From Methanobacteriota archaeon (GTDB lineage: Archaea; Thermoplasmatota; Poseidoniia; Poseidoniales; Thalassarchaeaceae): a stretch of 64,000 nucleotides of DNA. The stretch lies in NCBI GenBank assembly GCA_014239955.1, contig JAAZXW010000009.1, positions 1-64,000 of the forward strand, written 5' to 3'. The notes beneath the pieces were generated by a model, which worked only from the letters and a program-made list of their open reading frames with translations, searched no databases and was not told where the DNA came from. Below are positions 24,066-32,700 of this stretch, one piece after another. The stretch's first letter is position 1; the number at the start of each line of letters is the position of its first letter. Made by a program: the position numbers and the translations under genes.

Positions 24066-25171
24066 TATTTAGTTATATTCGAATCTACATTATCGGACCA
24101 GGAAAGTATACCTCCAGCCAAGTTGAATACACGTCTAACATTCAAATCTGATTCTATGATAAATCTAGCTACAGCAGCGGATCTTTGGCCACTTCTGCAA
24201 TACACGACAATATCCATCTCCGAGGGTATTTCTTCTACTCTTGATGGAATCTCAAGATGCATTATTCGAGCATCCGTCCCTTCAATCGAAGCAATCACCT
24301 CCTCATGGGCCCTCCTCACATCTAGGAGGAATGGTTTCCAACCCCCTAGCCTTCTTTCAGAAAATTCCTTTGCACCAATTTCTTCGAAATCTCGTTCCGA
24401 CAACTCCCCTAGTTTGGTGACCCTCGCTCTTTCCGGATTCTTAGAGAACGAGAGCGATCGCATTTCCATCGATAAAGTATCGATAGCTAGTAGTTTCCCA
24501 CTCAGGCATTCTCCTATGCCCAAGATAACCTTGATCGCCTCGGTTGCCTGAATTGTCCCTACAATTCCAGGTAGGACCCCTAATACGCCAGCTTCCGAGC
24601 AATTTGGTGCCAATTCTGGAGGAGGGGAGGTGGGAAATAGATCACGATAATTTGGTCCATCATTGAGGTTGAATGTCGAGATCTGACCCTCGAATCTATG
24701 GATACTTCCGAAAACCCATGGCTTACCAAGGATTTCACAAGTGTCCCCAATAAGATAACGAGATTGGAAATTGTCCGTCCCATCAATAATAACATCATAA
24801 TCATCCAAAATTTCCATCGAATTCTCATCAGTCAGTCTATCATTGATCTTTACAACATCGACGTCAGGATTCAGTCCTGCAATCCATTTTGAAGCAGACT
24901 CGATCTTAGATTTGCCAATCCACTCACTATTGTGGATGACCTGCCTCTGTAAATTAGATGCACTAACTGCGTCATTATCGATTATACCAATTCTTCCCAC
25001 TCCAGCCGCTGCTAGATACATCAATGCCGGAGAGCCCAGGCCCCCGGCTCCCACTACAAGTACCGATGAATTGAGTAATTGCTCCTGCCCCTCTGGTCCC
25101 ACTCTAGGAAGTACCAGATGCCTCGCATACCTCTCTCTTTGTTCCGGACTAAGACGGCCTGTCATTGTCAT
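24062..25171 (-). CDS. moeZ: MoeZ-like adenylyltransferase/sulfurtransferase (ThiF domain plus rhodanese)
   Basis: About 369 residues. The first 240 are a ThiF/MoeB E1-like domain, with GAGGLGSPALMYLAAAGVG near residue 42 binding ATP and the NLQRQVIH motif. The last 110 are a rhodanese domain with the active-site loop VVYCRSGQRSAAV. Such fusions adenylate the C-terminal glycine of sulfur-carrier proteins and load sulfur for molybdopterin, thiamine, cysteine or tRNA thiolation. The usual zinc-binding CxxC of MoeB (CYRC) reads NYRD here, as in actinobacterial MoeZ. ATG at 25171 is chosen (the ORF opens at a TTG at 25189). The stop lies within the last copy of the repeat array. A role in cofactor supply for the molybdenum enzyme is plausible. 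Confidence 0.9.
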   Translation of the reverse strand: MTMTGRLSPEQRERYARHLVLPRVGPEGQEQLLNSSVLVVGAGGLGSPALMYLAAAGVGRIGIIDNDAVSASNLQRQVIHNSEWIGKSKIESASKWIAGLNPDVDVVKINDRLTDENSMEILDDYDVIIDGTDNFQSRYLIGDTCEILGKPWVFGSIHRFEGQISTFNLNDGPNYRDLFPTSPPPELAPNCSEAGVLGVLPGIVGTIQATEAIKVILGIGECLSGKLLAIDTLSMEMRSLSFSKNPERARVTKLGELSERDFEEIGAKEFSERRLGGWKPFLLDVRRAHEEVIASIEGTDARIMHLEIPSRVEEIPSEMDIVVYCRSGQRSAAVARFIIESDLNVRRVFNLAGGILSWSDNVDSNITKY

Positions 25172-25207
25172 CCGAGAAAAGGGGTCCAATCAAGGTACCT
25201 TCGGTCC

Positions 25208-26137
25208 TCAATTTTGCTCTTCCAGCCACTTTTCTGCATCTATTGCTGCCTGACATCCCATTCCAGCAGCTGTAATGGCTTGACGATACCTTTTGTCTAC
25301 AACATCCCCGGCAGCAAATACTCCCGGGATAGCGGTCATTGTGTTCTCTTTGTGAATGATGTATCCTTCTGTGTCAGTTTCCAACTGATCCTCGAGGAAA
25401 TTGGTAATTGGCGTGTGCCCAATTGCGATAAATGCCCCAGCGCAAACGATCTCCTCCTCAGACCCATCTCTAGGGTCTTCTAGGACAGCTCCAGTAAGGC
25501 CTTGCTCATTCGCAATCCATTTCTTCACTTGTCTGAATGTCTTGATCTCGATTTTTGGATGGGATTTGGCCCTCTCGTACATCACCTTTGAAGCCTTGAA
25601 AACATCTCTCCTGTGGATGATAGTAACCTTGCTAGCAAACCTAGTCAGGAAAGTTGCTTCCTCCATCGCTGAATCCCCACCTCCAACAACGATAATTTCC
25701 TCGTCCCGGAAGAAAGCACCGTCACAAGTGGCACATGTCGAAATTCCACGACCTTTCTGATCATCCTCTCCCTCCGCGCCAAGCCAAATTGCTTCTGCAC
25801 CGGTGCAAATAATCAGTGACTTTGCTCTGAACTCCTCTCCCTCTACCCAGACGCCGAAGGGACGCTGCGATAGATCGACCCTTTCCACATTCTTGTCTTG
25901 GACCTCCAGCCCGAACCGTTCGGCCTGTTCCCTCATATCAATCATCATCTCAGGACCTCCAATTCCATTTGGATAGCCAGGGAAGTTTTCAACATCGGAT
26001 GTGAGCATCAGCTGCCCTCCTGACATATAACCCGCGAACATCAATGGATTCAGCAACGCTCTAGCCGCGTATAGCCCCGCAGTGTAACCTGCAGGGCCCG
26101 AGCCAACAATGATCACGCTCCTTACATCCTCGCCCAT
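25208..26137 (-). CDS. trxB: thioredoxin-disulfide reductase
   Basis: A 309-residue low-molecular-weight thioredoxin reductase, of standard length. The FAD motif is VIIVGSGPAGYTAGLYAARA (about 8-27), the redox-active pair is in CATCDGAFF (about 136-144), and the NAD(P)H site is VVGGGDSAMEEATFL. The C-terminal FAD block is GVFAAGDVVDKRYRQAITAAG. It reduces thioredoxin with NADPH and so keeps cytosolic disulfides reduced. A glutaredoxin-like protein and a Bcp peroxiredoxin elsewhere in the window are possible partners in the same network. The start is ATG at 26137, 18 bases ahead of the next gene on the same strand. Confidence 0.96.
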   Translation of the reverse strand: MGEDVRSVIIVGSGPAGYTAGLYAARALLNPLMFAGYMSGGQLMLTSDVENFPGYPNGIGGPEMMIDMREQAERFGLEVQDKNVERVDLSQRPFGVWVEGEEFRAKSLIICTGAEAIWLGAEGEDDQKGRGISTCATCDGAFFRDEEIIVVGGGDSAMEEATFLTRFASKVTIIHRRDVFKASKVMYERAKSHPKIEIKTFRQVKKWIANEQGLTGAVLEDPRDGSEEEIVCAGAFIAIGHTPITNFLEDQLETDTEGYIIHKENTMTAIPGVFAAGDVVDKRYRQAITAAGMGCQAAIDAEKWLEEQN

Positions 26138-26217
26138 GTAGCACCGAGGCGTCAGGCATCCCTTGAATCTTGACAGTCACCAAGCTTCCAGAATTGATGA
26201 AAAATTAGAGAAAATCG

Positions 26218-26228
26218 TAATATAATAA
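26218..26228 (+). promoter_or_regulatory. TATA box before the GYD protein gene
   Basis: TAATATAATAA is centred 23 bases before the ATG at 26246, in an otherwise featureless gap. The distance predicts a start site at or next to the start codon, so the message is probably leaderless. A GAGGGC stretch lies at 26235-26240 but is too close to a predicted transcription start to be a useful ribosome-binding site. Confidence 0.5.
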
Positions 26229-26245
26229 CCCCCAGAGGGCAAATC

Positions 26246-26566
26246 ATGCCCAAATACATGTATTCTGGAAACTACACTAAGGAAGGTGCCGCTGGTCTGC
26301 TAAAGGACGGGGGAAAGGCGAGGAAGGAAGAAGCAGCGAGAATAGTGGAAGCTATGGGTGGGTCCCTAGAAGCCTACTATTGGTCATTTGGCGAGATGGA
26401 TTTCATGATGATTGCTGATATCCCAGAGGCTATGGCAGTGAAGTTCTCCCTTCACGTGGGCGCTTCGGGGATCTTCAATGGTAAGCTAACCCCACTGATC
26501 ACCGTCGAGGGAATGGAAGAAGCCACGTCAACGGAGTTGCCGTCAATGCGCCTTCCAGGCGAGTGA
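26246..26566 (+). CDS. GYD-domain protein
   Basis: A 106-residue protein that covers the whole GYD domain (dimeric alpha/beta barrel-like fold). Typical features are the N-terminal MPKYMYSGNYTKEGAAGLL, the central MGGSLEAYYWSFGEMDFMMIADIP (in part) and the mixed helix AMAVKFSLHVGASG. GYD proteins are common, small and of unknown function. The gene is a single transcription unit between two minus-strand operons, with its own TATA box. Nothing nearby tells its role. Confidence 0.85.
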   Translation: MPKYMYSGNYTKEGAAGLLKDGGKARKEEAARIVEAMGGSLEAYYWSFGEMDFMMIADIPEAMAVKFSLHVGASGIFNGKLTPLITVEGMEEATSTELPSMRLPGE

Positions 26567-26578
26567 CGAACCACTCCC

Positions 26579-26974
26579 TTACTCGGACATCGCAGCAACT
26601 GCACCGACAGCGGACCTAGCATGTGGCTCTAGCCTAGGCTCGATATGCTCAGGCGCTGCTCCCGGACCAATTATGCCTAGTCCAATGGGTTTGTTGTGCT
26701 TTATTTGCAATTCTATTACTGACATGGTCACTGAATGCCCCATTACTAGCCCATGGTCCGTCTCACCACGCTCGATAATTCCCAAAACGATAGCACCATG
26801 GATTTCTTCTCTCTGTAGCATCCTGTCCAGAGCAAGTGGGGCCTCCATAGAACCAGGTACCCAAACAATATCATGTACTAACCAATTCTTGGAAACTGCC
26901 TCATCCTTAGCGAATTCCAGCATCCTCTCCACTTCATCGCGATGAAATGAGCCACAAACAATTCCAAGATTCAT
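26579..26974 (-). CDS. ribH: 6,7-dimethyl-8-ribityllumazine synthase
   Basis: A 131-residue lumazine synthase, slightly short but complete. It joins 5-amino-6-ribitylaminouracil with dihydroxybutanone phosphate in the penultimate step of riboflavin synthesis. The substrate motifs are GSFHRDEVERML (about 8-19), VPGSMEAPLALDRML (about 39-53), GIIERGETDHG (about 65-75, with the catalytic-region His) and the helix start MGHSVTMSVIEL. The ATG overlaps the stop of ribE (ATGA at 26971-26974), so the two are likely translated together. It is the last gene of the riboflavin operon. Confidence 0.95.
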   Translation of the reverse strand: MNLGIVCGSFHRDEVERMLEFAKDEAVSKNWLVHDIVWVPGSMEAPLALDRMLQREEIHGAIVLGIIERGETDHGLVMGHSVTMSVIELQIKHNKPIGLGIIGPGAAPEHIEPRLEPHARSAVGAVAAMSE

Positions 26975-27570
26975 GATTTGCCCATCCTGAGCATTGTCTC
27001 CACAACGGCTTGCGTTCTCGAGTCTATCTCAATGTTTACCCTATCTCCGACGATCTTTCTACCTATGGTGCTAATTCTGAGCGTCTCGGGGATGATGTGC
27101 AAACTGAAACTTCTTTCATCGCATTTCCCTACAGTAAGGGACATCCCATCGATGGCGATGAACCCCTTCTCCAGAATGAAAGGGCCGCATCCATCTGGTA
27201 TTGATATCCTGAGATCTTTCCCTTCGCCAACCATTCCGAACTCCAATATTTCAGCGGTTGCCATTACGTGTCCAGAGAGGATATGACCTCCCAATTCGTC
27301 ACCAAGTCTCATCGATCTCTCCACATTTAGGAGATCCCCAGCAGATCTGTCAGCTAGGGTTGTTCTCTCCAGAGTCTCTGAAATTGCATCAAAATCCACT
27401 CTCTCCGAATCTATTCTGACTACAGTCATGCAAACGCCATCCAGAGAAACACTTGCTCCGGTTTCTAGTCCCCCATCGAATCCACTCAGGTCTAATGAGA
27501 ATGTTCGGATGGAGTCCCCTTCGACTATATCCAGAATTGGTGCAGTTCCCGCTACAATTCCAGTATACAT
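26971..27570 (-). CDS. ribE: riboflavin synthase, bacterial trimeric type
   Basis: A 199-residue protein with two lumazine-binding barrel domains. The first begins MYTGIVAG and has the SVSLDGVCMTVV strand; the second begins near residue 100 (ILSGHVMATAEILEFG) and contains IAIDGMSLTVG. This is the bacterial/eukaryotic riboflavin synthase that dismutates two lumazines, and not the unrelated pentameric archaeal RibC. ATG at 27570 is chosen: it gives the canonical N-terminus and lies two bases after the ribL stop, while the longer ORF to 27612 would overlap ribL. The mix of this enzyme with archaeal RibL is notable. Confidence 0.94.
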   Translation of the reverse strand: MYTGIVAGTAPILDIVEGDSIRTFSLDLSGFDGGLETGASVSLDGVCMTVVRIDSERVDFDAISETLERTTLADRSAGDLLNVERSMRLGDELGGHILSGHVMATAEILEFGMVGEGKDLRISIPDGCGPFILEKGFIAIDGMSLTVGKCDERSFSLHIIPETLRISTIGRKIVGDRVNIEIDSRTQAVVETMLRMGKS

Positions 27571-27572
27571 GT

Positions 27573-28034
27573 TCAATCCTCCTCGTATGGGCCACCTTCC
27601 GTGCCAGGCCATAGGTCCAGGATTCTTGCAATTATCTTCCTAGTTCCATCTAGGTCGTCCGACAGCCCCTCGACTCGTGTAATCTCGACATCTTCGAACC
27701 CATGCATATCCAGCCCAGACCTTATCGCATCGATAGAATGCTTCTGATCATATCCCAAGGCTATCAGATTTGGGCTAACTTCCTCCAATATCTCGAAAAT
27801 CGGCACCCCCGGTGGATTTCCCACTATTGCTTTGTCGACTGGTTTCAGTCCTTCTACCATCCTCCTTCTCAGCTCTTGACCCGTGACTGGCTCATGCTTC
27901 TGCTTTCGTACAGTTTCATCATGAGCAATGACGACAATAAGTTCGTCACCAAGAGATTTTGCTTGCTCAACATAGTGCAAATGTCCTGCATGTAGAATGT
28001 CGAAGATTCCAACCGCCATTACCCTGACCATCAA
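27573..28034 (-). CDS. ribL: FAD synthetase, archaeal RibL type
   Basis: A 153-residue nucleotidyltransferase with the HxGH motif FDILHAGHLHYVEQA (about residues 11-25) and the downstream block GYDQKHSID near 105. This is the archaeal FMN adenylyltransferase first assigned in Methanocaldococcus, which makes FAD from FMN and ATP, and not the bacterial bifunctional RibF. Glycerol-3-phosphate cytidylyltransferase is the related alternative, but the gene lies between ribB and ribE. ATG at 28034 is used; 28031 and 28019 are close alternatives. A riboflavin kinase gene is not in this window. Confidence 0.92.
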   Translation of the reverse strand: MMVRVMAVGIFDILHAGHLHYVEQAKSLGDELIVVIAHDETVRKQKHEPVTGQELRRRMVEGLKPVDKAIVGNPPGVPIFEILEEVSPNLIALGYDQKHSIDAIRSGLDMHGFEDVEITRVEGLSDDLDGTRKIIARILDLWPGTEGGPYEED

Positions 28035-28058
28035 TAGAGACCCCGTTGATATCTTCGC

Positions 28059-28790
28059 CTAATCCTTTTCATCGAAAGTAGCAGAAATTTGTTCTCCAGT
28101 AATCATCGGAATTCCATGCCTCGCTGCATATTCCCTAGCCCCTTCTAAGGACAAAGCCCCATCCCCATCTGATTCCAGCATCTCGGCACCAATAGTGCAT
28201 GGGACTAATCCAGCCAATCTGGCTATTGAAACAGCTAGTTCGGTATGCCCCTGTCTCGTCTTGAGGCCCCCAGGTGACTCCCTGCATACTGGGATATGGC
28301 CGGGAGTCCTGAATTCTCCCCCCAATTCGAAAAGTGCGGAATCGCCCTCAGCACCCTTTCGCAACAGTTCTCCGGATAATTCCCCAAACCTTCTTGTCGT
28401 AAGGGACCTATCTCTGTCGGTAATTCCAGTATACGTTTCTCTGTGGTTAAGTGAAAGAGTGAAGGCGGATCTCGAATCATACTGAAGGTCATTTGTTACT
28501 AGATGCCCCAATACCGGGTTCTCCTCAATCAGAGCATCATGGGAATGGATATCCTGAAGCCAAGGGAGTCCAAACATTTCTCCAATTTCATTCCCTATTG
28601 CTAGGAAAAGAAGACCACCACAGTCTTTTCTCAACCTCCTTATCACCTCGGGTGACGCTGCGGTTGCGGGCCATAGCAGATCCGTCTCCTTCTCTCTGAA
28701 ATCAGAGTCAAAGATCATTACTGGATTGCCAGACTCGAATGCTGAAATCGCCCAAGCAACTCCGTCATCCATGTCCAGCGGAGGGGCCAT
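28059..28790 (-). CDS. ribB: 3,4-dihydroxy-2-butanone-4-phosphate synthase
   Basis: A 243-residue RibB that turns ribulose 5-phosphate into the four-carbon riboflavin precursor. Visible motifs are MIFDSDFREKETDLLWPA (about 25-42; acidic metal-binding loop), NHRETYTGITDRDRSLT (about 110-126) and FRTPGHIPVCRESPGGLKTRQGHTE (in part), all as in archaeal RibB. There is no GTP cyclohydrolase II domain, as expected in archaea. It is the first gene of ribB-ribL-ribE-ribH on the minus strand. Its ATG at 28790 is 60 bases from the divergent GHMP kinase, so both promoters lie in that short gap. Confidence 0.95.
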   Translation of the reverse strand: MAPPLDMDDGVAWAISAFESGNPVMIFDSDFREKETDLLWPATAASPEVIRRLRKDCGGLLFLAIGNEIGEMFGLPWLQDIHSHDALIEENPVLGHLVTNDLQYDSRSAFTLSLNHRETYTGITDRDRSLTTRRFGELSGELLRKGAEGDSALFELGGEFRTPGHIPVCRESPGGLKTRQGHTELAVSIARLAGLVPCTIGAEMLESDGDGALSLEGAREYAARHGIPMITGEQISATFDEKD

Positions 28791-28850
28791 TGATACCCGA
28801 TACTTTCGGTCTAGAAAAAATGATGTCTTAGTGCAATCCCCACTGGCACA

Positions 28851-29723
28851 ATGGCAGGGGCGGCGAAGTCTTCGGCGCCTGTCCGGGTCGACCTTGCTGG
28901 TGGTTGGACCGATGTAGGCCCATATCCCAGCGACTTTGGCGGAGAAGTCGTAAACTTCGCAATTAATCTCAGAGTGATTGCTCGGTCCGCTTCAGTTCCA
29001 GCCAACAGAAAGACAGACTTCGAGTTCCCAGTTCCTAGGGGCTCTGGATTGGGAACCAGTTCTGCAATGAATGTGGCCTTGTCAGCGCTTATCTCCCCTG
29101 ATCAACTAGAATATCCGGAAAAACTCGCTGAGGAAGCCTTTGCCCTCGAATCCCAGGGGGGAAATTATTGCGGAAGACAAGATCAGTGGGCATCAGCCAT
29201 AGGTGGCTTCAACCATCTGCTGTTCATCGGCGACTCGGTCGAGAGAATGCCATTCGAACCAATGAAATCATCAATGAATTGGCTGAAGAAGCACCTGATA
29301 ATCTCATTCTCAGGTAAAAGTAGAAATTCCGGAGAAATGCAAGAATCAGTATGGTCGAGGTACTCAAATGGGGATGCGGAAGTAATCAGCGGTCTGCATA
29401 GGATTAGGGGTGCCGCCAGAGTGATGGCAAATGGCCTCCAGCAAGATCGTCGGGACATGGTAGTCTCTTCACTGAGGGAGGTATGCGAGGGAGTGGATTT
29501 GATCGATAAGGCAATCCATGATCCCTTTCGAGATGTTGTAGAATCCCTCATCGGAAAAGGATCCGCTGTAGCTTGGAAGGCATTGGGGGCAGGAGGAGGT
29601 GGGTGTTCGGCAATCCTGTGCTCCCCAACCGGTATGGAAGACGTTACTCGGACTATTGAGAACGCGGACTGGGAGATTATTGAGTGGGATTTTGAGGGCA
29701 AAGGCGTCCTTCTGCACGAGTGA
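28851..29723 (+). CDS. GHMP kinase, HddA/fucokinase-like sugar kinase
   Basis: A 290-residue GHMP kinase. The N-terminal APVRVDLAGGWTDVGPYP (about 9-26) is the block typical of D-glycero-D-manno-heptose 7-phosphate kinase and fucokinase-like enzymes. The ATP motif is PRGSGLGTSSAMNVAL (about 61-76), and the third motif is GAGGGGCSAIL (about 244-254). It should phosphorylate a sugar or sugar phosphate at C1. No other heptose or fucose gene is nearby, so the substrate is open. It starts with ATG at 28851, divergent from the riboflavin operon, and the protease-transporter fusion begins 46 bases after its stop. Confidence 0.88.
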   Translation: MAGAAKSSAPVRVDLAGGWTDVGPYPSDFGGEVVNFAINLRVIARSASVPANRKTDFEFPVPRGSGLGTSSAMNVALSALISPDQLEYPEKLAEEAFALESQGGNYCGRQDQWASAIGGFNHLLFIGDSVERMPFEPMKSSMNWLKKHLIISFSGKSRNSGEMQESVWSRYSNGDAEVISGLHRIRGAARVMANGLQQDRRDMVVSSLREVCEGVDLIDKAIHDPFRDVVESLIGKGSAVAWKALGAGGGGCSAILCSPTGMEDVTRTIENADWEIIEWDFEGKGVLLHE

Positions 29724-29769
29724 ATACTCCAGTCCGAACTCTCAAACATGACCATTTGCCCGAGCATCC

Positions 29770-32700
29770 ATGGGCGACCGCCGTTCCATGTTTGTTCCTC
29801 TGGCACTCTTGGTCCTAATCGCACCACTAGCAGCCTCTTCAATTTCTGTTGAGACTTCGCCACAAGGCGGTTTCGATGCTAATGGCGATTGGGTCCCTAG
29901 CATAGAGTCCGACATCCACTGGAACTGGTGGTCTCATTGGAGCCGAGACAAGGATTCTAACTCCCTCGATGACAGACTGGAATGGTTGATCGAACAACCC
30001 GAACAAACTCAGAGAGACTGGTGGAAGAGGGCTCCAGAGGGAAGTGCAAGGGTTTTCGTGGACTATGACCACCACCCAACAGATGCCGATATCTCAGCCC
30101 TAGAGTCACTTGGGGTGGAAGTGACCTTCAGATACGGATATCTGGACACAGTCTCTGGGACATCCCCCATATCGAAAATAATCGACGAGGGGGGCATCAG
30201 ATCACTCAATGGTGTCGTGATGGTAGAGGACCTTGGTCTCGCCGAGACTAACATGCATGAGGCAGTTCCCAACATGGGGGTGGACACCGTATGGGAAGAC
30301 TTCGGTCTTGATGGCACCGGCTCTGTGATTGCCATTCTGGATACGGGAGTCCGTGGAGACCACGAGGGGCTCAACGACATGGACGATGACCCTCTAACAT
30401 GCATCGACGACCCCCCGGACCCATTCGATCCGGATCCCGACCCTCTTCCCTCAGATTGCGATCCAAAGATCATCGCATTCTTCGATGCCGTTCTCACAGA
30501 TGAGGAGCAAGACCCATCCACATCATACGACTCAGGCACACACGGAAGCCACGTTGCAGGAATAGCGGCAGGGACCGGCGGCGGTCAGACTGACCCGGGA
30601 ACCGGATTGAGGTACGTGGGAGCAGCTCCAGGAGCTCATCTGATCAATATCCTGGCATGCTGCGATGGGGACATCGAGGACGTGATACAAGGGGCCCAAT
30701 GGGCAATTGACAACAAGGAAAAATACGGAATCGACATAGTGACCTCTTCCCTGGGGGAGCAGCAATTCGAGGTACATTTGGACAACGATGGAAGCTCTGC
30801 ATGGAGCCGCCAGATGGACATGGTAGTTGAAGCCGGAATCATCACCACGCTCTCCGCAGGCAACGAGTTCGGTGGACTGACCGTTGCTGGATGCAACACC
30901 ATAGATAGCCCTGGAGACGCTAATCTGCCCGTAACGGTAGCCAGCTTGGACAAGGATCTAGGCCTTGCGATCTACAGCAGCAGAGGGTACACATCCGACT
31001 TGAGGGTTAAGCCGGATGTAGCCGTAATCGGATCAAGCATCATGGCCCCGGATGCAGCGACCCAAGATGGTTACATCAGCAAGTCAGGGACTAGCATGGC
31101 CACTCCTCTTATGGCTGGAATTGCGGCTCTGATGATCCAGGCAAACCCGGACCTCACACCCACCGAGTTCAAGGACATCATTTCCGCACACTCTATCGAA
31201 CGCGATGTCCAGTTGCTCGATGACCCCGGACTAAACGACTGCAGCCTATTGGAAACCAGGCCAGACAACGAATTCGGATTCGGACAGGCTGATCCAATGG
31301 CCTTCGTGGAGGCGGCAGGAAGCATTGACCGCTCCCTGAATATCTCGATGGAAGTTGCCACTATGGGGGAGGTCCTCAATGAGAGCTACATACATGGATC
31401 ATCTTCCGGAGCCGAGGTAGGATCATCAGGGCCAGGTAGCAAGACGAAGGTCGAGGTTCGAGTAGGGGGCGGAGAATGGAAGGAAGCCGTGGACGATTCT
31501 CCACTGGGTGACTGGGCCCTGTGGAGCATCCGATTGGAACCACACGTTGAGTCTGGAAACTCGACAATCTATGCCAGACTGGTGGTCGACGACGAACACA
31601 TTTCCCCAATTGACGCCCGAAGGGTAATCCTACTCGATATACCAGCAGTAGCTGACGGGTCCAACGACTCGGACGCTTCCAAAATTCTGATTATCGCGAT
31701 AGCTCTGATGTTTGCCTTGATGCTCGGGTACGTGGTCTTCCACAGGGAACGCCTGATTGAAGAGTGGTACGATGGAGAAAGCCTTACGGACAACAGACTC
31801 AGAAGAACGGCTTCTCTGTGCATTCTATACTTCGCTCAAGGCCTCCCATGGGGGTTCGCCGTAGTTGCATTCGTAGCATACCTGGCCAACAATGGCTTCA
31901 CTGCAGGAGAAACCGGGACTCTTCTGGCCACGATAGCACTTCCTTGGACCTTCAAATGGATATGGGGGCCTGTAATCGATACACTAAACATCCCGATCTA
32001 TGGAAAACGAAGGCTTTGGGTCCTTTTCTCTCAGTTTGGAATGGCATTGACCATCGGAATTATTCTCTTTGTTCCCAACTTGATAGAGCAGATCGACATT
32101 GTGATCACGCTCATGTTCATCCACAACATCTTCGCTTCCCTCCAGGACGTCAGCACTGACGCTCTAGCTGTCGACGTTTTGGAAGACAACGAGGTTTCGA
32201 AGGTGAATGGATATATGTTCGCATCAAAGAGGGCTGGGATGATAGTCGGAGGAGCCGTTCTTGGCGGTTTGGTCAGCTCCATCGGCATCAGAGGGATGCT
32301 CGCTATCCAGCTTCCCCTACTCCTTCTGATCATGGTGCTGCCCATGTTCCTATACGAGAAGCCGGGTACTAGGCTATTCCCGTGGTCTACTCGAATGTCC
32401 GAGTCCACTGGGTCAGAGAAAGACAGCCTCTCCGATGAGTCGGATGAAGTGGATGAGAAACTCTACTGGGATGATCCGGAGGAATCTAAGTGGTGGGCTG
32501 CCGTAGCAGTGGGCAAGGCGACCTTCGAAGAGAAAATCTCCATTCCAGCATTTATCACGATAATCTCGATTTTTATCTTCGTGTCCGGCCTAGTGTTCGC
32601 CATCGCCTCAGTGGATCTCACAGTGCCATTCTACTCAAAGGCCAAGATAGTCGCATTCGGAGGTTTAGTCCTCGCAACATTTGTAGCGTTTTTCAACAGA

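Noticed and set aside
29183-29863. 226-residue minus-strand ORF over the GHMP kinase
   Set aside because: It lies opposite a gene with clear kinase motifs and has no recognisable domain.
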